64,000 nt of DNA from NCBI GenBank assembly GCA_963815505.1, contig CAWFGU010000026.1, forward strand, positions 160,211 to 224,210, in the 5' to 3' direction. The notes beneath the pieces are model-generated. The model did no database searches. It had not been told where the DNA came from and saw only the letters and a list, made by a program, of their open reading frames with translations. Origin of the DNA: CAXBBB01 sp963815505. GTDB taxonomy: Bacteria > Bacteroidota > Rhodothermia > Rhodothermales > BA12. The position numbers and the translations under genes are program-made. This document shows positions 1-12,395 of this stretch, piece by piece; the stretch's first letter is position 1, and each line of letters begins with the position of its first letter.

Positions 1-121
1 CAGTGCGCGTACGCCAGAAGCCAACGTCTCCGGGATGGGTGCCGCGGTCACGCGGACGGCCGAACGCGCCAAGACAACGCAATCCCTGGCCGCCGGCCAA
101 GTGATCCGGCCTGTGCAATCG

Positions 122-2882
<2,761 letters not shown>

Positions 2883-2984
2883 GGAGACGAAACGAGGCTG
2901 GGAGTGGGGAAACCCGAATATGGGTCCCAGGGACAGCGAAAAGAAACCGGAAATACTCCCCGACGGGCAAGCGTTGACGGAGTG

Positions 2985-3620
2985 TTACGCCCCTCCGCCC
3001 TGCCGCGCGCCGCCGGGCACCAACCGCCGGTAGAGGGCGCGCACGTCGGCGTCAAATGCCGTCCCCTCGCCGTCGTTGACGAGAACGTAGTCGGATCTGG
3101 CACGGCGCTCGTCGTCGGGCATCTGGCGGGCGATGCGGGCCTCGACGGCGGCACGATCCACACCATCGCGTGCTATAGTGCGGGCGATTCGGATCTCGAT
3201 GGGCGCATCGACGACGAGCGTGGCGTCCAGTCCCACGTCGCCTCCGGTTTCGAACAGGATGGCGGCTTCTTTGACGAACATGGGGGCAGTCGACTGCGCA
3301 GCGCGCGCCGAGAACGCAGCGCGGACGCGCGGATGGACGATCGCGTTCAGCCGTGCGAGCGCCTCCGGGTCGGCGAACACGTGCGCACCCAACCGGGCGC
3401 GGTCGAGCGAGCCGTCCATCCGGTACGTGTCGGCTCCGAACGCAGCGATCACGTCGGCACGGGCGTCGGTGGCGAGCAGCAACTGCTTGGCCTCGTCGTC
3501 GGCGTAAAAGACGTCGGCACCGCACGCTTCCAGAATGCGGCACGCGCGCGACTTGCCCGCCCCAATGCCACCGGTGACGCCGAGGAGAAAAGGCCGCGCG
3601 CGCGAGTGAAGTTGAGGCAT
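2985..3620 (-). CDS. coaE: Dephospho-CoA kinase
   Basis: Last step of coenzyme A synthesis: phosphorylation of the 3'-hydroxyl of dephospho-CoA by ATP. The protein is 211 residues, normal for the family. The P-loop GVTGGIGAGKS lies at residues 14-24. Downstream follow the family features YADDEAKQL (substrate-binding Asp), HP.VR (LNAIVHPRVRAAF) and the late RI.RQ motif (ARIARQMPDDER). The open frame extends upstream to 3938, but ATG 3620 puts the P-loop at the usual distance and leaves an 88-base divergent gap to the next gene, so it was chosen. It is followed on the same strand by the sensor kinase, about 100 bases away. Confidence 0.93.
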   Translation of the reverse strand: MPQLHSRARPFLLGVTGGIGAGKSRACRILEACGADVFYADDEAKQLLLATDARADVIAAFGADTYRMDGSLDRARLGAHVFADPEALARLNAIVHPRVRAAFSARAAQSTAPMFVKEAAILFETGGDVGLDATLVVDAPIEIRIARTIARDGVDRAAVEARIARQMPDDERRARSDYVLVNDGEGTAFDADVRALYRRLVPGGARQGGGA

Positions 3621-3708
3621 CGGAGGTAGAGCGAAAGCTGTCAAACTACTACGGCTCGCCTCATCGATTCGTAGTTTTACCCTTCCCCATCGCCTCACTT
3701 CGCCCGCC

Positions 3709-4647
3709 GTGCCTCTCTCCCGCTCACTCGTCTCCGGTAGCCGCATCCGCGTGCTCGCTCCGGCCAGCGCAGCCTTCGACCCAGGCGCCATCGAGCGCGG
3801 AGTGGCCGCCCTGCGCGAGCGCGGATTCGACGTGATTCCACCTCCCCGCCGTGAACGGTACGGCCACCTGAGCGCGACCGATGCGGGCCGACTCGCCGAC
3901 TTGAACGATGCCCTGCGCGATCCCGATACATCGGCCATCGTCTGCGTGCGCGGCGGCTATGGCACGCTCCGATTGCTTCCGGGCGTCGACTACGACGCAG
4001 CGCGCGCCAACCGCGCGCTCGTCGTCGGCTACTCCGACATCACGGCCCTCCAGCTCGCCCTGCTCACGCACGCCGACCTGCCCAGCCTGTCTGGACCAAT
4101 GGTGGCGGTCGAGTGGGGCGACATCGATGCTGAGAGCGAAACGCTATTCTGGGACTTGGCACGCGGCGGAATGTCCAGCGACTTGCTCGGTCCGGGCGGC
4201 CAGCGGCTGCAACCGATGCGAGCGGGGTCGGCCGAGGGCACACTGATCGGCGGCAACTTGGCGCTGATCACCCGGCTGATCGGCACACCGTACCTGCCCG
4301 ACTTGGACGGCGCAATCCTGTTCTTCGAGGAAGTCGGAGAATCGCCCTACCGCATCGACGGTATGCTGGCGCAGCTGGCGCTGTCGGGCGCGCTCAGCCG
4401 CATCGGCGGACTCGTCATCGGCCAGATCACAGAGGCCGACCCGCAGCCGGGCCGCCCGTCGCTGACGATCGAGCAGGTGCTGACCGATCATCTGGCCCAC
4501 CTCGACATTCCCATTGCGAGCGGTCTAGTGTACGGACACATCGGAATCAAAAACACGATGCCGATCGGCGCTCGCGCACGCCTCGAGGTGACGGACGATG
4601 CGGCGCGCCTGGCCATCCTCGAGCCTGTCACCGAGCCCACATCGTGA
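3709..4647 (+). CDS. ldcA: LD-carboxypeptidase (S66 family, muramoyltetrapeptide carboxypeptidase-like)
   Basis: A serine peptidase that removes the terminal D-Ala from the tetrapeptide of recycled murein, acting in the cytoplasm. The protein is 312 residues, the usual S66 size. The catalytic triad of the family is visible: Ser109 in GYSDIT, Glu207 in FFEEVGE and His277 in YGHIGIKNT. The RGGYGTLRLL motif at 81-90 is also typical. It starts at GTG 3709 and its TGA overlaps the GTG of purN (GTGA at 4644-4647), so the two are translationally coupled although their pathways are unrelated. Exact substrate is inferred; related S66 members cleave other peptides such as microcin C derivatives. Confidence 0.88.
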   Translation: MPLSRSLVSGSRIRVLAPASAAFDPGAIERGVAALRERGFDVIPPPRRERYGHLSATDAGRLADLNDALRDPDTSAIVCVRGGYGTLRLLPGVDYDAARANRALVVGYSDITALQLALLTHADLPSLSGPMVAVEWGDIDAESETLFWDLARGGMSSDLLGPGGQRLQPMRAGSAEGTLIGGNLALITRLIGTPYLPDLDGAILFFEEVGESPYRIDGMLAQLALSGALSRIGGLVIGQITEADPQPGRPSLTIEQVLTDHLAHLDIPIASGLVYGHIGIKNTMPIGARARLEVTDDAARLAILEPVTEPTS

Positions 4648-5261
4648 TTCGCTTCGCCACGTTCGCGTCAGGCGGAGGAAGCAACTTCGGGGCCCTCCTC
4701 GCCGCCGTCGCCGACGGTTCGCTGAACGCCGTACCGTGCCTCCTCATCGCCGACCGGCAAGGGACGGGAGCCGCCGACCGTGCCCAGGACGCGGGCGTTC
4801 CCATCGCCATAGTGCCGCCTTCGGACTTCGCAGGCGAATCGGCCTACGCCGACGCTGTACTCGACGTGCTGCACCGGGCTGAGGCTGACCTAATCGTCCT
4901 CGCAGGCTTCCTCAAAAAGATTCCCGCTGCGGTCATCCGTGCCTACCCGGATCGCATCCTCAATGTCCATCCATCGCTGCTCCCCAAACACGGCGGCAAG
5001 GGGCTGTACGGAAGACGCGTTCACCAATCCGTCCTCGACGCGGGCGATGCCGAGAGCGGCGCGACGGTTCACCTGGTCGACGCGGACTACGACACCGGTC
5101 CCATCGTCGCACAGCGGTCGGTCACCGTACTGCCCGACGACACGCCCGAGTCGCTCGCCGCGCGCGTACTGGCGGCCGAGCATCGGCTTCTGCCGCACGT
5201 AGTCGGGTTGTTCGCGCAGAATCGAGTCCACGTCGACGGGCGTGTGGTTACGGTCGACTGA
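4644..5261 (+). CDS. purN: Phosphoribosylglycinamide formyltransferase
   Basis: Transfers the formyl group of 10-formyltetrahydrofolate to GAR, the third step of de novo purine synthesis. It is 205 residues, full length. The GGGSNF phosphate loop sits at 10-15. The catalytic residues of the family are seen as Asn107 and His109 in NVHPSLLP, and the Asp of the DTGP motif near 150. The start is GTG at 4644, overlapping the stop of the LD-carboxypeptidase gene. purH follows about 100 bases later on the same strand, so the two formyl-transfer steps of the pathway are clustered. Confidence 0.95.
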   Translation: MIRFATFASGGGSNFGALLAAVADGSLNAVPCLLIADRQGTGAADRAQDAGVPIAIVPPSDFAGESAYADAVLDVLHRAEADLIVLAGFLKKIPAAVIRAYPDRILNVHPSLLPKHGGKGLYGRRVHQSVLDAGDAESGATVHLVDADYDTGPIVAQRSVTVLPDDTPESLAARVLAAEHRLLPHVVGLFAQNRVHVDGRVVTVD

Positions 5262-5366
5262 CCTGAGTTCAACGAGCGCAACCGAGCGATCCCTGCTCTT
5301 CGCTCGGGCTTCCGAGACGGCGGGGGCCCGGCTTCGTAGCATGATGCCTCACCCGCCTGAACTTCG

Positions 5367-6959
5367 ATGCTCCACACCGCCGCCGACCTCCCTGCCCCGC
5401 CCGACCTCGCTCCCATTCGCCGCGCACTGCTGAGCGTATCGGACAAGACCGGACTGGTACCGTTCGCCCAGCGGCTCGCCGCGCATGGCGTCGAGTTGGT
5501 GTCGACCGGCGGGACGGCCCGCGCGCTTCGCGACGCTGGACTCCAAGTGGTCGACGCGAGCGAAGTGACCGGCTTCCCCGAAATCCTCGACGGGCGCGTC
5601 AAGACGCTGCACCCAGCCGTGCATGGCGCAATACTCGCCCGGCGTACGTCGGACGCGGACGAGGCGACCCTGGCCGAGCACGGCATCACGCCCATCGACT
5701 TGGTCGTCGTGAACCTCTACCCGTTCGGACAGGCCATCGCTGATCCGAGCGTCACCGATGCGACGGCTGCCGAGAACATCGACATCGGCGGGCCGACGAT
5801 GGTGCGCGCTGCCGCCAAGAACTGGGCCTTCGTCGGAGTCGCCGTGGATCCATCGCGCTACGACGCTATCGCCGACGCGTTGGACGCTAACGATGGCGCG
5901 CTTGGGATGGCGATGCGGCGCGAGTTGGCTGGGGAGGCGTTCGAGCACACCGCAGCCTACGACGCGGCGATATCGGCCTACTTCGCCCATTCAACCCAGT
6001 CCGGCGAGCGCTTCGACCTCCCCGACCTCGACGCGTTGCCGCGCGAAGAACTGCGCTACGGCGAGAACCCCCACCAGCGCGCCGTTCTGCTGCGGACGAG
6101 CGACGCCTTTCGCACGCTCCACGGAAAGGCGCTCAGCTACAACAACCTACTCGATTTGTCTGCGGCCGTCGGCGTGATCGGCGCGTTTCGCAAGGCCGAT
6201 CCGACCGTCGCCATTCTCAAGCACACCAACCCGTGCGGAGTCGCCACGCGCATGTCATTGGAGGCTGCCTACGACGCCGCATTCGCGACCGACCGCCAGT
6301 CGCCGTTCGGCGGAATCGTCGTCGTCAACCGCGCGCTGACGATGGAGGCGGCGCAGAAGATCGACGGCGTGTTCACCGAACTGGTGATCGCGCCCGGCTA
6401 CCAGGAGGGTGTGCTCGACTTCCTGATGGAAAAGCAGAATCGCCGCCTGATCGAGATGACGCAGTGGGCGGACGAGGCGCAGGCACTCGACCTGCGCAGC
6501 GTGGCAGGCGGCGTGCTGGTACAAGACGCCGATCCGGTTCTGCCTTCTGCGGACCAGCTGAGGTCGGAGTGGAGCGTCGCGAGCAAGCGGCAGCCGACCG
6601 AGGCCGAGTGGGCCGACCTCGACTTCGCGTGGCGCGTCGCTAAGCACGTCAAGAGCAACACCATCGTCTACGCCCGCGACCTCGCCACGATGGGCATCGG
6701 TGCCGGGCAGATGTCGCGCATCGACAGCGCCGAGATCGCGGCCAGCAAGGCGTCCAAGTCGGGCCTCGACCTGACGGGAGCCGTCGTCGCCTCGGACGCC
6801 TTCTTTCCCTTCGCCGATGGGCTGCTCGCTGCCGCTGGAGAAGGCATCCGCGCCGTCGTCCAGCCCGGCGGCTCGATCCGCGACGAGGAAGTCATCGCAG
6901 CCGCCGACGCCCACGACTTGGCGATGGTGTTTACCGGCAAGCGGCACTTCCGCCATTAA
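5367..6959 (+). CDS. purH: Bifunctional AICAR formyltransferase / IMP cyclohydrolase
   Basis: Performs the last two steps of IMP synthesis. At 530 residues it is complete. The N-terminal MGS-like cyclohydrolase domain covers roughly residues 18-165, starting RRALLSVSDKTGLVPFA and carrying STGGTARAL, KTLHP and GGPTMVRAAAKN. The AICAR transformylase domain follows, with ELRYGENPHQ, LKHTNPCGVA and SDRQSPFGG-like (TDRQSPFGG) motifs, and ends in the conserved FTGKRHFRH tail. It starts at ATG 5367, preceded by a 105-base spacer from purN. A 162-base gap separates it from mreB; nothing recognisable lies in that gap. Confidence 0.97.
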   Translation: MLHTAADLPAPPDLAPIRRALLSVSDKTGLVPFAQRLAAHGVELVSTGGTARALRDAGLQVVDASEVTGFPEILDGRVKTLHPAVHGAILARRTSDADEATLAEHGITPIDLVVVNLYPFGQAIADPSVTDATAAENIDIGGPTMVRAAAKNWAFVGVAVDPSRYDAIADALDANDGALGMAMRRELAGEAFEHTAAYDAAISAYFAHSTQSGERFDLPDLDALPREELRYGENPHQRAVLLRTSDAFRTLHGKALSYNNLLDLSAAVGVIGAFRKADPTVAILKHTNPCGVATRMSLEAAYDAAFATDRQSPFGGIVVVNRALTMEAAQKIDGVFTELVIAPGYQEGVLDFLMEKQNRRLIEMTQWADEAQALDLRSVAGGVLVQDADPVLPSADQLRSEWSVASKRQPTEAEWADLDFAWRVAKHVKSNTIVYARDLATMGIGAGQMSRIDSAEIAASKASKSGLDLTGAVVASDAFFPFADGLLAAAGEGIRAVVQPGGSIRDEEVIAAADAHDLAMVFTGKRHFRH

Positions 6960-7121
6960 TCTGCGGACCGAGGTGCTACACATGTAAAGCACACGGCATG
7001 AGCGGCGGAGCATTGCCGCCTGTCGACACGTTACTTCCGTAGCTTTCGAGCCTGCGCGTACACGTCTCTCGGCGCGCCTTTTTCCGACTCTGCCGCGGCC
7101 CCGCCGCTTTTCTCTATATCC

Positions 7122-8132
<1,011 letters not shown>

Positions 8133-8162
8133 GCCGACCTCGCCTCGCCGGCTAGGCGCCTG

Positions 8163-8197
8163 AGCCTGACGGATCGCCTAGATTCGTCAGGCTTTTA
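8163..8197 (+). terminator. Rho-independent terminator after mreB
   Basis: A 13-base stem (8163-8175 pairing with 8181-8193, one mismatch) closes over the five-base loop GCCTA and runs directly into TTTT. It lies 30 bases after the mreB stop and 168 bases before the chosen mreC start, so it should separate mreB transcripts from mreC at least partly. Confidence 0.8.
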
Positions 8198-8364
8198 CCC
8201 TTCGAACGCCGTCGTGCATCAGAGTCCACCCGAGACATCGGGTCGCTTTTTCCAGTGCTGAGAAGAGAGATAGACATGCACTGAATCGCACGATCTGGAC
8301 GCCCCGGTAACGGTTCCTCTGGGCGCCGGTGCGTAGGTTACCGATTCCGCCCTTCTGCCTGCCC

Positions 8365-9192
8365 ATGAATCCGAGCCTTTGGTACCGTCTGCGCGACTGG
8401 ATCGTCCTCGCCGCCTGCCTTCTCCTCTCGCTCGGCGTGCTGTTCGAGCAAAACCAACCGGCCGTGGTGGGGTTGCGGCAGGTGTCGCTCCAACTCACGT
8501 CAGGCTTCGAGTCTTCGTTCGGATGGATCGGGCGCTACCTGACGGCCCTCGACGAGAACGACCGGCTGCGCGAAGAAAACGTCCGCATGGCGAGCGATCT
8601 GAGCCGGACGCGTGGATCGGCCCAGGAAGCGTCCCGCCTGCGCGATCAGCTGGCGTTCGTCGACACGACCGAGTATAGTTTGCTACCGGTCCGCGTGGTG
8701 AGCAAAGGATCGGGCGATCAGCTCAACTACTTCACCATCGACGCTGGGGCGGGCGACAGCATCAAGGTCGGGATGCCGGTCGTCGACGAGCGCGGCGTCT
8801 TGGGATCGGTCGTGCTCACGAGCGAGGGATACTCGCGAGTGATGCCCTACCTCAACACCAACTTCCGCGCGTCGGCGCGCGTGCTGCCGATCGATGCCGA
8901 GGGCGTGGTGACGTGGGGCGGTAACCGGACCGACCGGCTCGCGCTCAACTTTATCTCACGCACCGAACCGATCGATACGGGAATGGTCGTCGTCACCTCG
9001 CCTTCGAGCGGGACGTTTCCGCCGGGCTTCGTGTTTGGCAAGGTATCGTCGGTCGAAGCGTCGTCTGGGCAGATCAACCTGGAAGTGGGCATCAAACCGT
9101 CGGCTCGGTTGGATCAAGCGCGCTACGCCTACGTTGTGCTCTACCTGCCCGACCCGGATCGTCTCGCGATAGATGACGAGGAAATCGAATAG
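8365..9192 (+). CDS. mreC: Rod-shape-determining protein MreC
   Basis: Periplasmic scaffold that links MreB to the elongation peptidoglycan synthases. The protein has a short cytoplasmic N-terminus, one membrane helix (WIVLAACLLLSLGVLFE, about residues 11-27), a coiled coil (about 55-95) and the beta-rich MreC domain with the usual GSGDQ, GAGDSIKVGMPVV and GVLGSV motifs. ATG 8365 gives a start just before the helix; a GTG at 8329 would add 12 proline-rich residues and is less likely. The gene end overlaps the possible ATG of the following peptidase. No mreD, mrdA or mrdB follows, which is unusual for an mreBC locus. Confidence 0.93.
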   Translation: MNPSLWYRLRDWIVLAACLLLSLGVLFEQNQPAVVGLRQVSLQLTSGFESSFGWIGRYLTALDENDRLREENVRMASDLSRTRGSAQEASRLRDQLAFVDTTEYSLLPVRVVSKGSGDQLNYFTIDAGAGDSIKVGMPVVDERGVLGSVVLTSEGYSRVMPYLNTNFRASARVLPIDAEGVVTWGGNRTDRLALNFISRTEPIDTGMVVVTSPSSGTFPPGFVFGKVSSVEASSGQINLEVGIKPSARLDQARYAYVVLYLPDPDRLAIDDEEIE

Positions 9193-10741
9193 TTATCACC
9201 TCGGGCGGTCTACGCTTAATTTTGTCTCGCCTGTGATCGTTCGTCGCGCCGCCGCGCTGCTTTTGTTTTGTATCGTCGCCGCAGCACCAGCGCACGGGCA
9301 GACGGATTCGGTTGCGACCCGCCTCGACCTGCTGTTCGACGGCCCCGACTTCGCCAATGCGTTCTGGGGCGCGCTGGTCGTCGACGCCACTACGGGCGAC
9401 ACGCTCTACGCACGCAACGCGGCCAAGAGTTTTGTACCGGCCAGTAACGCCAAACTCTACACGACGACGGCGGCACTCGACGTTTTCCCGCCCGACACGC
9501 GGCTGGACACGCGGCTCTACGCACGCGGCACGATATCGAACGGCAGACTCGATGGCGACCTGATCGTCCGAGGCGGCGGCGATCCGTCCATCGGTCCCCG
9601 CTTTGCCGACGGTAGCTACACCCAGACGTTCGACGAGTGGGCGCGAGCGCTCAAAAGCGCAGGGATTACGCTCGTAACTGGCAGCATCATCGGAGACGAC
9701 GACCTGTTCGACGACGAATGGCTGGGCGATGGCTGGACGTACGACGATGGCACCTACTACTACGCCGCCCAAATCGGCGCGCTGACGTACAACGACAATA
9801 CGATCGACGCGCGCATTCGAGGCAACCGGCAAGGTCAGCCCGCTACCGTGACGTGGGAGCCGAACAACACGACGTATGTCCAAATGGTCAACGAGACCGT
9901 GACTACCGGACAGGGGACGGGCATCGACGAGGGCTACGAGCGGCTGCGGGGTACCAACCGCATTCTGATCACGACCCAAGTGGCGCAGGGCGCGACCGAA
10001 ACCGAAGCGCTGACGGTCGAAAACCCGACGACCTACTTCGCGCACGTGCTTGGCGAGACGCTCAGAGACAACGGCATCCGCGTATGGGGCGCCCCGGTCG
10101 ACATTGATGACCTGCCGGACGATCGGAAGCCGCGCTACGACCGATCCCGCCTGATCGCGACGCACCAATCGCCGCCGATGGATTCGCTCGTGTCCGTCGT
10201 CAACAAGCGCTCGCAGAACCTCTACGCCGAAACGCTGCTGCGGCTCGTCGGCACGACGTACACGCCGCCGCCCGGCACGGACGAGGACGACGCACTCGAT
10301 GTAGGATCGGCGAGCGCGGGCGCCTGGGTCGCGCGGCACGGCACGTGGGCCCGCGCCGGGGTCGACACGGCCAACGTGCGGCTCCGCGACGGAAGTGGCC
10401 TGTCACGCTACACCGTGATCACGCCCGGCATGACGGTCGCCCTGCTGCGCTACGCCCACACGCACCCGAGCAGCGAGTATCGCCGCGCGTTTTACGACTC
10501 GCTCCCCATCGGAGGCGTAGACGGCACGCTGAGGGGCCGATTTCGTGGTGAGCCTGCCGAGGGCAACGTCAGAGCCAAGACCGGCACACTCGGCGGCGCA
10601 TCGTCGCTTGCGGGCTACGTCACGACGTTGGGTGGGCGCCGGCTGGCCTTCTCCCTGATGTGCAACCACTATACCGTCTCGACGCGGTCCGTCCGCGACG
10701 CGCAGGACGCCGCCGTGAACCAACTCGCCCAACTTCGCTAA
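9173..10741 (+). CDS. dacB: D-alanyl-D-alanine carboxypeptidase/endopeptidase (PBP4, DacB type, S13)
   Basis: A periplasmic penicillin-binding protein that trims or cleaves peptidoglycan peptides. The three active-site motifs of the S13 family are present: SNAK (Ser nucleophile, in PASNAKLYTT), SQN (KRSQNLYAE) and KTG (RAKTGTLGG). The GGGDPS motif of the inserted domain is also seen. A signal peptide (ALLLFCIVAAAPAHGQ) shows export. ATG 9173 overlaps the mreC end by 20 bases; GTG 9233 would start directly at the signal peptide with no overlap and is a good alternative. Its position behind mreC, where mreD is usually found, suggests a role in side-wall growth. Confidence 0.9.
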   Translation: MTRKSNSYHLGRSTLNFVSPVIVRRAAALLLFCIVAAAPAHGQTDSVATRLDLLFDGPDFANAFWGALVVDATTGDTLYARNAAKSFVPASNAKLYTTTAALDVFPPDTRLDTRLYARGTISNGRLDGDLIVRGGGDPSIGPRFADGSYTQTFDEWARALKSAGITLVTGSIIGDDDLFDDEWLGDGWTYDDGTYYYAAQIGALTYNDNTIDARIRGNRQGQPATVTWEPNNTTYVQMVNETVTTGQGTGIDEGYERLRGTNRILITTQVAQGATETEALTVENPTTYFAHVLGETLRDNGIRVWGAPVDIDDLPDDRKPRYDRSRLIATHQSPPMDSLVSVVNKRSQNLYAETLLRLVGTTYTPPPGTDEDDALDVGSASAGAWVARHGTWARAGVDTANVRLRDGSGLSRYTVITPGMTVALLRYAHTHPSSEYRRAFYDSLPIGGVDGTLRGRFRGEPAEGNVRAKTGTLGGASSLAGYVTTLGGRRLAFSLMCNHYTVSTRSVRDAQDAAVNQLAQLR

Positions 10742-10766
10742 TCCCGACACCGACACAGATTTGAGT

Positions 10767-11315
10767 ATGCAGATTCGCAGCACGACCGTTCTGGGCGTGC
10801 GCCGCAACGGAAAAGTCGCCCTAGGCTCGGATGGGCAGGCGACGATGGGCAACACGGTCATGAAGCACAAGGCGCGCAAGGTGCGGCGCCTGGCGAACGG
10901 CAAGATCCTGGCGGGTTTCGCCGGAGCGACGGCTGACGCGTTCACCCTGTTCGAGCGCTTCGAGGAGAAACTGCAGCAGTACAACGGCGACGTGACGCGC
11001 GGCGCCGTCGAACTGGCCAAACTGTGGCGGACCGACCGCTACCTACGCAAACTCGAAGCTCTGCTCGCCGTCGCCTCGGCCGACCGCCTGCTGCTCATCT
11101 CGGGGACCGGCGACGTGATCGAACCCGACGACGACATTCTCGCCATCGGATCGGGTGGTCCCTACGCTCTGGCCGCCGCGCGCGGCCTGATCGAAGGCGG
11201 CTCGGATCTGTCGGCGCGCGACATCGTCCAAAAGGGGCTGACGATCGCAGGCGACATCTGCATCTACACGAATCAGAACCTGACGATTCTCGACCTGGAC
11301 GATCAAGCGACGTGA
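10767..11315 (+). CDS. hslV: ATP-dependent protease peptidase subunit HslV
   Basis: Proteolytic dodecamer subunit of the HslUV (ClpYQ) protease, a bacterial proteasome relative. The family signature TTVLGVRRNGKVALGSDGQ begins at Thr6; this Thr is expected to become the N-terminal nucleophile after loss of the MQIRS propeptide. GNTVMKHKARKVRRL and the GSGGPYALAAA segment are also typical. An in-frame TTG at 10761 exists but ATG 10767 fits the family. The partner hslU lies downstream, separated by a NYN-domain gene on the same strand. Confidence 0.95.
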   Translation: MQIRSTTVLGVRRNGKVALGSDGQATMGNTVMKHKARKVRRLANGKILAGFAGATADAFTLFERFEEKLQQYNGDVTRGAVELAKLWRTDRYLRKLEALLAVASADRLLLISGTGDVIEPDDDILAIGSGGPYALAAARGLIEGGSDLSARDIVQKGLTIAGDICIYTNQNLTILDLDDQAT

Positions 11316-11471
11316 GCCGCTGTCCGATGGCTTGCCTCTTCTCCCACGCAGAGGCAGACGTTCCGCTCGCACTTCCACCACACCGACGCGCCGCCGCATG
11401 ATTTCCCACCGGGGCGTCGCGTCACCCATCCCACCACACGGGGGCTATCGTTTTGCCCCCCCTCTGCACTC

Positions 11472-12359
11472 ATGCCTACCCGCTCCACGCCCCACTCGCC
11501 CGACGCGCTCCTACTCATCGACCTCGGCGACCTCTACAGCTCTTTTGCGACAGAGGAATACAAGGGCGGACACGTGCTCAGAGACCTTCAAACCGCACTC
11601 GAGCGCTTACCCGATCACGCCGCGCGCGGCCTGCGCGTCTCGGTCTCTGCAGCGCGCGCCTATGCCGATTTTTCGACCTTGCCTGGCGCTGAGATGTTCA
11701 CCCTACGCACGCTCGCTGGAGCCGGAATCTCACCGGTCTACGTCGACGAGCACGCCCAGTCCAACGCGTCCGAACTCGCGCTCGCGCTCGACGCGGCCGA
11801 GGTGGAACCGGGAACGACAGTCCTCATTGCCAGCGGCGCGCGCATCTACGCCCCGCTCGTCGACAAACTGCGACAGAAGGGATGCACCGTGGCTCTCTAC
11901 CTCGCCGACTTTCCATCCGACCGAAAAGCCATTCGTCTGGCCGAGAACGGACGCATAGAGGCCTTCCGCGACCTAGTACCCGACCGCGCACCGACTGAGC
12001 CGCGTCCGCCGCGCGACGTGGAGCATTTGGTCGTCGACGACGAGAACAGCATACGAGCGCTCGAGATCATCGAGGAGTTTTTCGGTCAGTACGACGAGAT
12101 CTACCTGACGCCTTTGCTGCGCAAGCTGACCGAGAGCGATACAGAACTCGACCCCAAGGACGCTATCGCTGACCTCGAGGAAGCGGGCGCCGTCTACCTG
12201 GAGAAGCGCAGAGGGTACCCACACGATTACACCGTCCTGATCGTCGACAAGGAGCACCCCGACGTTACGCGCGTCCGCGAGTTGTTCGAGGACGAGAACG
12301 ACCCCGAGTACGTCTACGACGACATCGAAGAGGAAGAGGACGACAACTACGCTGGTTAA
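11472..12359 (+). CDS. NYN-domain (PIN-like) protein between hslV and hslU
   Basis: Unnamed protein of 295 residues. The first half resembles a NYN/DUF88 (LabA-like) domain of the PIN nuclease fold: LLLIDLGDLYSSF near residue 13 carries the first acidic position, AYADFSTLPGAE and SNASELALALDA follow, then VLIASGARIYAPLVDKLRQKG and LYLADFPS. Some acidic residues of an active NYN nuclease are replaced (IDLGD for the usual VDGEN), so catalysis is uncertain. The second half (about 178-260) has a winged-helix-like stretch compatible with an OST-HTH/LOTUS-type module and ends in a very acidic tail. The gene lies 156 bases after hslV and 36 before hslU, on the same strand. A link to HslUV, for example as substrate or adaptor, is a guess from position only. 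Confidence 0.72.
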   Translation: MPTRSTPHSPDALLLIDLGDLYSSFATEEYKGGHVLRDLQTALERLPDHAARGLRVSVSAARAYADFSTLPGAEMFTLRTLAGAGISPVYVDEHAQSNASELALALDAAEVEPGTTVLIASGARIYAPLVDKLRQKGCTVALYLADFPSDRKAIRLAENGRIEAFRDLVPDRAPTEPRPPRDVEHLVVDDENSIRALEIIEEFFGQYDEIYLTPLLRKLTESDTELDPKDAIADLEEAGAVYLEKRRGYPHDYTVLIVDKEHPDVTRVRELFEDENDPEYVYDDIEEEEDDNYAG

Positions 12360-12395
12360 AACCGCGCTCACCCCAGACATCCGTACCCGTTTCCC